From assembly GCA_029959085.1 (NCBI GenBank), contig JARWIR010000001.1:17599730-17663729 (forward strand): a DNA stretch of 64,000 nucleotides. The letters are read 5' to 3'. Within the stretch, counting starts at the first letter, position 1, and each line of letters begins with the position of its first letter. Positions 1-10,410 of this stretch are shown piece after piece. This DNA comes from Nemophila menziesii. Its lineage: Eukaryota; Streptophyta; Magnoliopsida; Boraginales; Hydrophyllaceae. The translations under genes and the position numbers were made by a program. The notes under the pieces were generated by a model. It was given only the letters and a program-made list of their open reading frames with translations. It ran no database searches and was not told where the DNA came from.

Positions 1-597
1 ATGAACCGTCATTTTTGAAAGATCTTTAGTATCCCTTATAGAGTTGATTTTTGTCTTGTATTTCCTTGGAAGAGCAAATAAGATTTTTCGGCATTGTTCC
101 TTGTTGGTGTACTCTTGACCAAGAGTCTTCAAAGTGTTAACAATGTTAGAAAATCTTTGATGCATAGCATTCAAGGCTTCATCGGGCTCCATACGAAAAA
201 GCTCATACTTAGTGATAAAGAGACCAATTTTGGTTTCTTTTATATCCTCCGTTCCTTGATAAGAGAGCTCCAAGAGTTGCCACATTTCATGAGCGGAATT
301 GCATTCACTCACTCTAGCATATTCCGTGACACTTAATCCATTGATGAGGATGTTCATAGCTTTGTTGTTTTTGGTAAGTTTAGCTATGTCTTGATCATTG
401 TAATCATCTTCATCTTTTACCTCCGTTGTACTTCCGGCAACGTAAGGAATATAAGGACCCTTTTTGATAGCCATCCATAAAAAGTAATCGATTCCTTTCA
501 CATGAATCTCCATCTTCTTTTTCCATCCAAAGTAGTCTTTTCCTACAAAGAGCGGAGGTCTAGTAGAACATGAACCTTCCGGTTGATTAGAATCCAT
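1..597 (-). CDS. Copia-type retrotransposon gag, N-terminal part (runs off window start)
   Basis: An open frame of 199 codons reads from an ATG at 597-595 to the first base of the window with no stop. It opens with a short hydrophilic leader, then a PPLFVGKDYFGWKKKMEIH-like block and the spaced Trp/Leu pattern (EMWQLLELSYQGT) of the UBN2/DUF4219 gag of Ty1/Copia elements. The primer-binding site and LTR sit just upstream on the same strand, which fixes both identity and orientation. Gag forms the particle that packages element RNA. The visible part is intact; whether pol downstream is intact cannot be seen. Confidence 0.85.
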   Translation of the reverse strand, partial: MDSNQPEGSCSTRPPLFVGKDYFGWKKKMEIHVKGIDYFLWMAIKKGPYIPYVAGSTTEVKDEDDYNDQDIAKLTKNNKAMNILINGLSVTEYARVSECNSAHEMWQLLELSYQGTEDIKETKIGLFITKYELFRMEPDEALNAMHQRFSNIVNTLKTLGQEYTNKEQCRKILFALPRKYKTKINSIRDTKDLSKMTVH

Positions 598-638
598 ATC
601 GTATTAACTCTAGAAACGATTAAGTACAATAGAGCTAG

Positions 639-650
639 GCTCTGATACCA
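639..650 (-). other. Copia primer-binding site (initiator Met-tRNA)
   Basis: Read on the minus strand this is TGGTATCAGAGC, the usual plant Copia primer site complementary to the 3' end of initiator methionyl-tRNA. It lies between the gag start (597) and the inner LTR edge (653), as expected for a minus-strand element. Confidence 0.9.
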
Positions 651-652
651 AT

Positions 653-1887
653 TGATATACTATATGCGTCCTAGAAGGGGGGTTGAATAGGACAATAGAA
701 ATTAATCGGCTAATTTTATTTCAAGTAAATAAAATTAAAAGCTAATTTGAATCCTATTGTATTAGCAAACTAAATAGTATGAAACTAGATAATCCTAATA
801 GACAATAATATCAAACTATTCAAGTAGGCATTTTAACAAGCATATAGAGTGCGGAAATATAAAGAGTGTAGAGATAGAATACGATACACAACGATGTATA
901 GTGGTTCGGTTTCCCTACATCCACTACCTAAGGAAGCCTCCTTAGGATTTGCAAGATTCTCACTAATCTTCGTAACTCTTAACCGGGTGAGATACAAACC
1001 CTTACAACCACTTCAAAAACCCTTTGAAGGAAATACACTTGTGTTATCACCAACACAAGGAACCAAGCATAAACCTATGCTCACACTACTCTCTTAATCT
1101 ATTACAAGAACTAAGAGGAAAGGGAAAAAGTGTTTAGGGGTGCTTATAAAAGCTTTGTAACTAGACTCCTAAATGAGTAGATAGAACTAATTAGCTTCAC
1201 AATGAATATGACTTGAATGCTCCTTTGAAACCTCCTTGAATGATAGAATTAATTGCTCTTAAGATTGGTAGATGGAAGGCTTGAGTTGTGTCTTGAATGA
1301 ACTCCATTTTATAGCTGAAATGATGATCCAACGGTCATAAGGCTTCTCTCCAACGGATCTATTTTATCTCTAACGGATATAAGCTTTGTCCTCTAGTAAT
1401 AGTGCTGAAACCCTCTCGTGCGGTGTACCGCGGATATGGTCCGGTGCACCGCATGACTGTTCGACTAACTTTTGAGCTTACTGGTCGGACTATGTAGTGT
1501 ACCGCATCCCTGCTCCGTGTAGTGGTCCGGTGTACCGTGACAAAGGTCCGGTGTACCGTGCAGATTTCTGAGCTTACTGGTCGGGCCATCTAGTGCACCG
1601 TGCTTCTGGTCCGTGACCTACGGTGTACCGCGACACTCGTCCGGTGTACCGCGGAGCTGCTGTTTGAATTTCAAGCTAAGTAACAATGAAGTAAACACAA
1701 CTAATCTAATGAGGGGTTTTGGAAAACATTTTAAGTGATACCAAAATGAATTTTAGTTTAAATAATGATTTGTCGAATATTAAAACGGGAATAAAAACAA
1801 GGTGAGGCTAACAGGTATTAAACATAGAATAAGGCTAGTGGGGATTACTTGCTAGTTCTCAAGCTAAAATATCATAAACTTCTATCA
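653..1887 (-). repeat. 5' LTR of the minus-strand Copia element (outer edge uncertain)
   Basis: The inner edge is two bases from the primer site. On the plus strand the LTR starts TGATATACTATATG. The outer edge is placed at a TATCA (1883-1887) that mirrors the opening TGATA, but the second LTR is outside the window, so this edge and the 1.2-kb length are estimates. A minus-strand TATA box (TATAAAATGG near 1310) fits an LTR promoter. The 1421-1652 part carries the GGTGYACC palindrome cluster listed separately. Confidence 0.55.
1421..1652. repeat. Cluster of GGTGYACC palindromes inside the Copia LTR
   Basis: At least seven copies of a short palindrome lie within about 230 bases: CGGTGTACCG at 1421 and 1621, CCGGTGCACC at 1441, CCGGTGTACCG at 1527, 1548 and 1641, and TAGTGCACCG at 1591, with a further TAGTGTACCG near 1495. 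Spacers are unequal, so this is neither a satellite nor a CRISPR array. The block is more GC-rich than the LTR around it. Confidence 0.8.
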
Positions 1888-2489
1888 ATCCTATTTTACT
1901 TTCTTGTCTTTAATTTAAGTCTATTTTGTCATAAAAACCAAATAAATATTTCAGAGTCTTTCCTTTTCAGCGTATTATTCTAGCTTCTTTTATTTTCACT
2001 TTATATTTGCATGAGTTCTCCTAACTTTCATAGTCTCTGAGGACGAATTCTACTTATCATTAAAACATGCATACAATCTGTGATACTTGCAGTGAGTAAT
2101 GTGTTCTGGTTAGGGTGTTAGTTGCATCTTTATCTATTATTATTTTATCACGCCCTAACCGACACCAATTATCTACAGAATACACTAATCAGACAAAAAA
2201 CTAAAGATATCGATACTAGAAAAAAATGACCTAAGGAGTTCCAACCGCAGTTACGATGATTATAAGAGTTCTTTATGAAACCTTTGCACGTAGTAGCTAA
2301 GTATTTAGGCTGTGTTTGGTTGAGTTTAACTTTCAAATAAAATGGAAAGTAGGTGTAGTTTGTTTGAGTCGTGTCTATGTGTGTATGTAGTGTGTATAAT
2401 GTATAAATACTGTGTGTACAAAACGGTTAGAGATAGTGAAATGGAGGAGAGAGAAAAAACAACTAACGTAACTTTTTCAGGGTGAATTA
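1888..2489. other. Intergenic, no gene seen
   Basis: AT-rich sequence with no convincing coding frame. A GT-rich stretch (TGTGTGTATGTAGTGTGTAT) lies around 2380-2400. Remnants of older elements are possible but I cannot identify any. Confidence 0.5.
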
Positions 2490-3060
2490 TCTATATGGTC
2501 TTGGAGACCATCTTAGTACCACAAAAGGAACATCCATTGCCCTATCCTCTAAAGGAGTCTCAGATATCTACAATGTCATGACTACCCTTTTATAGTGTAT
2601 ACAAAAAAATAGATTCTTCTCTCTATTACCATTTCTCTCTTTCCTCCCTTATCATTTTTCTCTCCTCCCTTATCATTTTCTTTCTCTCCTCCTTCATTAA
2701 GTATCAATACTTTCCAGCTCCAACTACAACCACCAACCACCGTCAATGTTGCCGGAAAAAATTACTGAGTCGCCGGAAAAAGTACTGAGTATCGGATAAG
2801 GCACTGAGTATTGGAAAAAAGTTACTGAGTCGGCGGAAAAAATACTGAGTATCGGAAAATGTTATTGAGTATTGAGGAAAAAATACTGAGTATCGAAAAA
2901 TGTTATTGAGTATTGAGGAAAAAATACTAAGTAATAGGTGAAAATACTGAGTATTATGATTTTTCACTGAGTATAGATGCAGTCACTAAGTATTCTGATA
3001 AAATATTGAGTATATGGGAGGATTTACTGAATATACTTAGTAAAATTTAGAACTTACTGA
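2490..3060 (+). repeat. Repeat family 'ACTGAGT', copy A
   Basis: From 2760 to 3060 the word ACTGAGT (or ATTGAGT) recurs about every 20-30 bases, separated by CGGAAAAA-type spacers. The preceding 270 bases (GGTCTTGGAGACC..., GGAACAT..., AACCACCGTCAATG) also match the reverse complement of 26210-26450, so this is one copy of a longer dispersed element, not just a simple tandem array. It has no coding capacity. The element ends are not clear. Confidence 0.65.
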
Positions 3061-4329
3061 GTAAAATAAAAAATCATAAAATTTTATTTAAATTTATACC
3101 ATTTACATAATTAAATCTGTTACATAGAAATAATGAAACTAATTCCCAAATTAAACTATTTACATAAAAAGTAAAATGAAAAAGAAACGCTACACAAAAA
3201 CAAAAAAAAAAGTTGTCGTTTTTTGGACTCTTCTACAAAAAGAAAGAAAAAAAACTCACTACCTATATTCAACAGTTCACGTGAGCTTCATCTGCCAAAA
3301 AAAAAAGTTACCCTTGACCAAAGAAAAAGAATCACGGTCTAATTCTTTTGAGCATTATTAGCATTTAACAAAAAGTTTCAACACCACTGCAACTCATCTT
3401 CAACACTGGCGGATCTAACCATTAACAAACCACGACCTGGAACCACCCGAGCCGCCGGAGCTCAGCTTTAACATCACTGGAGCATCGAACAGCTCGAAAA
3501 GTCAGATTAGCTCAGCTCCAATAGATCTCCATCACTTTTCGAGCACTGCTTCACAAACGGTGCGCCGGAAACTTATCCAACCTTCTTATCCGGCTCAGAT
3601 TATGAACAGAAATCGAACCACGGACGGGGGTCTTCTCACATCGGCGGTTTTCTTGCGCGAAGGAGTTTCGGACGGATGAGCTTCGTCAAGATGTCACCTG
3701 AGCACGAACCGAGCTCCACAGGTCGTATCTTCAGGCGCTGTTGTGGCAGAAACTTCAGGCGCTCGCATCTTCCATGGCCGAGCTCCATGGTCTTCTTTAC
3801 TCAGCCGGTTTTCTGGAGAAGAAGGTCAGATTTCCTTCACGCAACATCATAGATCTGGAGCCTCAGCCGGAGCTATGGAGCTTTAGTGACCGGGTTGTGC
3901 CATGATACCGCTGGAGAAGAAAGCTCGAAAGGGAGTAGATCGAGTTTCAAACCCTAGAGGTTTCTGAAAAACATGTGTGATATCATTTTAAAAAGAGAGA
4001 GATGAGAGAGTTTTTAGGGTTTTAGAAATATTCTGATATAAATTAGTATATATAGGAAAATAAAAAACAAAATCAGGTAAAAAAGTAATTGGTATCTAGG
4101 CCTATAGTGTTAAATCTTATTTGTGACTTTTAATAATAAGATGAGATTAAGAAAGTATGGTTAGATTTTTAGAAGTGTATCTTCAAAACTATTTGGATAA
4201 TTTTCTCTTCTTTTTTTTAAAAAATACGAAAAATAATACTAAAGGAATTAAAGTATAATAAGATTTAGGAAATGTTATATTTATCTACGCTTAATGAGAT
4301 TTTAATTTAATTTATGGGGTAATGTCCAA
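3061..4329. other. Intergenic; GC-richer block without an open frame
   Basis: 3400-3960 is richer in GC and has the feel of transcribed sequence (GCCGGAGCTCAG, GAGCTCCATGG, ending near AAACCCTAGAGG), but no frame stays open and I see no conserved protein. It could be a decayed gene, a non-coding transcript, or the rest of the ACTGAGT-family element. The flanks are AT-rich with nothing recognisable. Confidence 0.4.
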
Positions 4330-5580
4330 TTAATTACACGGAGAGTATAAAAATTCCCAATTATTTACAACTTCAACTTAATTCCTACTTAAGTACAAAA
4401 AAATGGAAGATTACAAAAATACTCATAGACAATTAATTAATTACTTTAATTATAATATTACTTATTTATTTATATTTATTTATTTTATCTTTTTTTTACT
4501 TTTTTTTCAATTTTTTTTTTTGGAAATTTTTTTTTCGGATTTTCTTTTATCGAATTATTTTGTTTTTCAAAATTTTTTTTTGAATTTTTTTTATGTGTTC
4601 CATGAACACATAATTCTGAGATTTGTGTGTTGCAGAAACACACAAAATTTGAACAACCAAAATCAAGTTTTTTGTATTCCAAAAATACAGAAATCTGAGT
4701 TTTATGTCGTCCATGAATACACAAATCTGAGATTTGTGTGTTGCAGTAGTACACAATTTTGCGATTTGTGTGTTCAGGAATACACAAAATTGGAACAAAC
4801 AAAATCAAGTTTTGTAAATTTGATTTATATGTGTTCCATCAATACACAAATCAGAGACTTGTGTGTTCCAGGAACGCACAAATCAGAGACTTGTGTGTTC
4901 CAGGAATACATAGAATTGGAACAAACAAAATCAAGTTTTGTGTATTCTAGTAATACATAAATTTAATTTTTGTGTGTTCTATGAATACACAAATTTGAGA
5001 TTTGTGTGTTCTATGAATACATAAATCTTATATTTGTGCATTCTAAGATTACACAATTATGAAATTTGTGTATTCCAGGAACACACAGAATTGGAATAAC
5101 ACAAAACCCTAAAACATAAACATAAAAATAATAAAAAAGTGTTGGACAAAAAGATAATATATCAAGATAGTTAAAGACGAATAAAAATAAGGTATATGCG
5201 ATTAATAAATATAAAAAAAACAATTTTGTTAAAGAAGAGAATCATTTAGATCGATTTTCTGACTTTGTGTGTTACATGAACACATAAATCTATATTTGTG
5301 TGTTATATCAACACATAACCTGAAATTTCGATTTTTTTAAAAAAAATTCGGGAAAAAATTTCAAAAAAAAAATTCAGGGAAAAAATTTGAAAAAAAAATC
5401 TTCGAAAAAAAAAATTAAATAAAATTTCTGGAAAAAAAAATTCGGAGAAAAATTTAAAAAATATTAGAAAATAAAATAAAAAACGATTAAAAAAAATCAC
5501 ATAAGGGTAACATTAGAAGGTAAATATGACAATGTGTTCAATTGGGAATTAAGTTGAAATTTGTGAGTAAGTAGAAAGAA
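4330..5580. repeat. Foldback-like element: long imperfect inverted repeat around a palindromic minisatellite
   Basis: The left arm (about 4355-4570) has CAACTTAATTCC then T-rich runs broken by CGGA and GGAAA. The right arm (about 5335-5560) has A-rich runs broken by TTCGGG and TTCTGG, then GGAATTAAGTTG, so the arms pair in inverse orientation. Between them (4595-5320) a unit of roughly 30-60 bases repeats around TTTGTGTGTTCCAGGAATACACAAA, itself a near palindrome. Frames that stay open here on both strands are by-products of the repeats. Best explained as a non-autonomous foldback or MITE-like element; its TSD was not found. Confidence 0.6.
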
Positions 5581-5589
5581 ATTTCTTCC

Positions 5590-6059
5590 TTTTTTTTTTT
5601 GAAATGAAAAATAAGCAAGTATAATTAATTGAGAACTATCTCTTAATTTATTAAGATACTATAATAATAAAACTATTCATTTTTTCTAACTAATTTATAT
5701 TTAAATGATTCTTAATTGAATTATTTCATTAACATTTTAAGGAAGATGTAATTATTATTTTCTTAACCGAATAAATTTCATTAAGTTATTTACTCGTTAA
5801 TCCGATCACTTAAATATTTTATGGATATAATAATAATTAATGTATATGGAATAATTAAAATCTAAAAGAACATAGATTAGGTACTACTTTTTAGCAAGCC
5901 AAGAATGAAACGTGTTGATCCCAGTCCCAAGTCAAGATCCTTTGTGTTCCCTCTTGCACATGAGGAAATGATAGTGTTATTTCATGGAAATTCATACTCT
6001 TTCTTTTGACGTTCACGGAAGTTCAAACTCAATATACATGCATTAATTCGGTAAACAAA
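5590..6059. other. Intergenic, no gene seen
   Basis: AT-rich sequence between the foldback repeat and the LINE. I see no open frame, splice pattern or repeat structure worth naming. Confidence 0.5.
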
Positions 6060-6149
6060 CATGGTGCACCTTTTCTTTTTTTTCTTTTTTTTGTTACATA
6101 AGAGGTCATAAGATCCTGAAAAAATACTCTTCAAAAGGAAAAACAAAAC

Positions 6150-9100
6150 TTAAGCTCCTATAACTATTCTAGGCACTGTCCAACCACAACGGTCGCGTGC
6201 TAGGAGTCGCCATAAACCATCCGGGGGTCCACATATGTTATCGGACCTACCCTCTCTACTTATCATTCCAACTTTTGCTAACCAATCTGCGCAACTGTTA
6301 GATTCACGAAAATTACAAATAAACTCAAAACGCGGATTATTACGTAAAATATTCACACACTCCGAAAGGGTATCACTTAAACGTCCCCTTGAGTTCGCAC
6401 CGCCCATCACTAGCGCGTGCAACTCACTCGAGTCCGTTTCAATGATAAGACTATTATCCCCTCGTGACACCGCTAAACGCAACCCAAAATGAAGCGCCAA
6501 ACTTTCCGCCTCAAGCGGTGTACCTGCAACACAATAACCCGCAAAACCCACAAGATAATCACCGGCGCTATTACGAAAAATTTCACATATACCCGCCGAT
6601 TTATTTCTTGGATCAAAAGCTCCGTCAATGTTAAGCTTTACCCCTAATTCCGGCTTCTCCCACTTCACTAGTACACTTCGGGATGAGGTAATAAGTCGAC
6701 CTTCTCGTTCTACTCCCCAAGCTCTCACGTAATCTCTAGCTGCGTTTTTAGCAATATCAATTAACTCGTTCTTGTTTTTGGTTCGCGCTCCGCTATCGAA
6801 TAGCTTCGCGTTCCTCGCCGTCCAAATGACCCAAATCAGCGCCGCTGTCCAAGTGCAACGCTCAATGCCTTTGGATATCTCCGTTCTTGATAACATAGCC
6901 GTCCACCACCGAGCTGAATCCGTTCCCGATCCTGCTGCAATTCCGTTCGCTGCTGTCCGCGCCTGAAGCTGCCCCTGCCGGACCTGTTCTGTCGCCGGAA
7001 AAATCCCTGCCGTGGCCTGCTGTCGAGCTGCTGTGATCCCACAGAAGTGCTCCAGCCCCTGCCGAGAATCCTTCCACCTGTTCCAAGCTGCTGGCGCGTC
7101 CCTCCAGCTGTCAAGTGAGCATCAGTACCTGCAAAAAGAGCAGGTGCATTAGTTCCCAAATATTGCAAATCAGTCCCTGTACAAAACTCCATTACTTCCC
7201 TGTACAAGATACATTCTTTAAACAAATGTATTGCCGATTCGGGTCCAGCGCCGCAACCCGGACAACTCGCATCTTCAATTACGCCTCGCTTAACTAAGTT
7301 ATCGCGCGTAGAAAGTCTTTCCCAAATGCACCTCCATAACAACACCTTATTTTTTTGTGGGCATTTAAGCTTCCAAACCAAGTCCCAATTGAAATCAATG
7401 CTCCCTTCCTCCCCTGTTAACTCCTTATAAGCTGATTTTACGGAAAAAACTCCGGAAGGTTCCAAACTCCACTTGTAAATCTTCTCATCCCCGTTCATGA
7501 TTTCTACAACCCCGCGCCATAACACCTCGCACCCTGCAAGAATATTCTTGCACATTCTTGAATCCGAAGGTCTTACTACGGTCTCAAGAATCCCTCCACT
7601 GAAATATTTCTGATTCAAGGCTAACACCCACAACGCCGAATCTCCTTGAAGAACTCTCCACCCTAGTTTTGCTAATAAAGCCTTATTATAATCACTTGCC
7701 TTACGAAGCCCCAATCCGCCTTTTTTCTTAGGCCAACAAAGCTTGTCCCAGGCTAACCAATGAATTTTCCACCCTTCTTCCGATGAACCCCAAATGAAAT
7801 TCCTAATAATCCGATCAATCTCATCACAAACATAAACCGGAAACTTCATTGTTTGCATAAGATACGTAGGAATGGCCGATAACACCGATTGAGCTAATGT
7901 GATTCTTCCAGCCATCGAAAGGTTTTGAGCCTTCCAATTCGGAAGTTTGTTTTTCATGTTATTTGTTACTCTACGAAAGAAGCCCTGTGGCAACCTTTGT
8001 GATCTAATTGGCGTCCCTAGGTAATCACCCAACGAATCACTAAGCACAAACCCACTCCTCCCTGCAAGTTCCAAGGCCACTTCCCTCTTTACATTACTAG
8101 AGAAATAAATAAGCGACTTCTCCTCACTCACGGTCTGGCCCGCCTCATCACAAAAGACTCGAAGGACCTCCTTAATAAGATCTATTTGGCGGTTCTCAGC
8201 TTCCGCAAATAGCATTAGGTCATCTGCAAAAAACACATGAGAAATACCAGGACCTTGACGATGAAGGCGAATAGGAATCCATTCACCCCCCCCCCCCCCC
8301 CCCTCGCAAAGTCCCTTGATTAATACAGATAAACGCTCCATACAAAGCACGAAAAGATAAGGGGACAGAGGGTCTCCCTGTGGAATGCCCCATTGAGGGA
8401 TGAACTCCTCCAGCTGCCCCCCATTCCATAGGACACGCATTCTATTCGTTGCCAATGCATCCATGATCACACGCGTCCAAGCTTTCGGAAACCCAAAATA
8501 ATCAATTGTATCCTCAATAAACCTCCAGCTAAGCTTATCATAAGCCTTCGCTAGATCTATTTTAATAGCCATATATCCCGCCTTTGCCGTAATCTTCTGC
8601 ATTCGATGATCTATTTCTTGCACAAGTACAACTTTATCAATTGTTGATCTACCCGGAAGAAAGCTACTTTGGTTATAACCAATCTGATCCGCTAAAAACG
8701 GTCTCACCCGATTCACCATGGCTTTCATAATAATTTTCACCGGAACGTAAATTAAACTAATAGGTCTCAGCTGTCCTACTTTTGTCGGCTCCGTGACTTT
8801 CGGAATCAAGTGAATTAGCGTTCCGTTAAGCTTCTCCGGAATCCGCCCATCTTGAATCGCCTTTCGAACCATCTTACAAACGTCCGGACCCACAACCTCC
8901 CAACACTTTTGATAAAAAGAAGCCGCAATACCGTCAGGACCAGATGCTTTATTCGGACTAGACTGAAAGACCGCAACCCTTATTTCCTCATCTGTAAAAT
9001 CTTCTTCCAATAATTCCTTCTCCAAGCCCCCAAACTGGTACCGTGGGGCAATGTAAAGGGACCTACAAAGCTATTTAAAATCTGTATACAACTCCACGTA

Positions 9101-10410
9101 GAAATTCCGAACCAAGGCGCCTAGTTCCGCTTCTTCCTCAACCCACTCCCCATTCATGTTACAAAGTCTCCGGATTCTATTTGTCTTCCGCTTCTTCATG
9201 GTAGCCAAATGATAATACCTAGTATCCTTTCGCCTGAACGAATCCACTTCTCTTTCGATCTTTCAAACCACAACTGTTCTTCCTCATCTAGCACACTCAA
9301 ATATTCACTTCGGAGGCGTTTTCCTAACCTGAATAAATACGAGTTATAAATATGCTGGAGTGAACACTGAATCCCCTTAAGCCTGGCAAGTAAAATTTTC
9401 TTCTTTTTATTTAAATCGCCGAACACATCCCTCTTCTAATTCGTAAGATGAACCTTCAAATTAGAGAGGCGATCCCCCAAATCCGTATTACTACTACCCC
9501 AATTCTCTTTAACCGAATCCTTAAAGCCTTTATGAAGACACCATGCAGACTCAAAACGGAATCTGGCAGGAGGTCGCTGAACTCCCTGACTCAACCGGAT
9601 TAAGACCGGCGCATGATCGGAATGTCTGTGGTCTAAGTGAACTACTTTAATAGAAGGAAATAATTCAAGTAACCCCGTATTACCATAAGCTTTATCCAAT
9701 CTTCTAAGAATTTTCTGACCTGTATTCCACGAATCACACCAAGTAAACCTCGGACCTTCGAAACCCAAGTCAGTCAAATCAAAACTATCTCTCCAAAGCT
9801 CAAAGTTCTCCATTCTACGCGTAAGACCTACCGCCCCTCATTTTTTATCCTCTTCAGCCCCAACTTGGTTGAAATCCCCCGATATTAACCACGGCTCACC
9901 GATATTGCCAAAAGCATGACGGATTGCCTCCCAAAGTGGTTCCCTGTCCTTCGCTACTGGCCGAGCGTATAAAGCTGAAAATAACCAAGAAACACAATTA
10001 TTCCTAGAAAATTCAATATTAATTACCTATTTTCCAGCCGATAAAACTCGGACATCTATTTCCGTATCGTCCCACAGCAGCCAGATACCGCCTTTAAAAT
10101 TCTCTGCCTCTACCCTTACCGAGTTGGCTTTTCCCAACCCATTAATTATCTCATCAGCTCTCGTCCCACTAACGCGCGGCTCCACTATAACTGTAAGCCA
10201 CACGCGGTGAATTTGAATCATTTCTCGGACAACCCTTTGGAAATCAGCCTGAGCCGCGCCATGACAATTCCAAACAAGAATATTGAGAGGGAGGGAAATG
10301 TCTTCACAACTCCCAAAAATATTAGGACCTGTACACATTAAAAAACAAATAATATTAGTAGCAAAAACCAAATCAAGATGATACCTGTCCCTTTGATCCT
10401 TCCAGAGCAA
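6150..10410 (-). pseudogene. LINE ORF2: endonuclease, reverse transcriptase, zf-RVT, RNase H (broken)
   Basis: In order on the minus strand: an APE-type endonuclease start (LNILVWNCHGA, 10410-10027); the endonuclease C-terminal part with a HSDHAPVLI motif (9813-9436); a linker (9426-9196); the reverse transcriptase in a 729-codon frame (9025-6836) with an NKASGPDGI block, GIPQGDPLSPYLF and the catalytic FADD (near 8230); a CPGCGAGPESAIHLFKEC zinc-finger-like zf-RVT motif; and a separate RNase H frame (6896-6150) with D, E, D and D residues in NIDGAF, LEAESLAL, ETDSSEL and NSCADWL. Frame changes or stops occur near 10027, 9850, 9430, 9200, 9070 and 6900. A run of 18 C at 8286-8303 encodes extra glycines in the RT palm and looks like slippage. 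Confidence 0.9.

Noticed and set aside
1359..1589. A 76-codon minus-strand frame
   Set aside because: It is an artefact of the GGTGYACC repeats in the Copia LTR; Val/Arg/Thr periodicity follows the DNA repeat.
3400..3960. Possible protein-coding gene in a GC-richer block
   Set aside because: No frame longer than a few dozen codons and no recognisable exon. Described as non-coding instead.
4403..4960. A 185-codon frame plus overlapping frames on the other strand
   Set aside because: They lie in the palindromic minisatellite of the foldback element. Open frames on both strands follow from the repeat unit, and the sequence has no domain.
4595..5320. CRISPR-like look of repeated TTTGTGTGTTCC units
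   Set aside because: Spacing is irregular, spacers are themselves variants of the repeat, and this is plant nuclear DNA.
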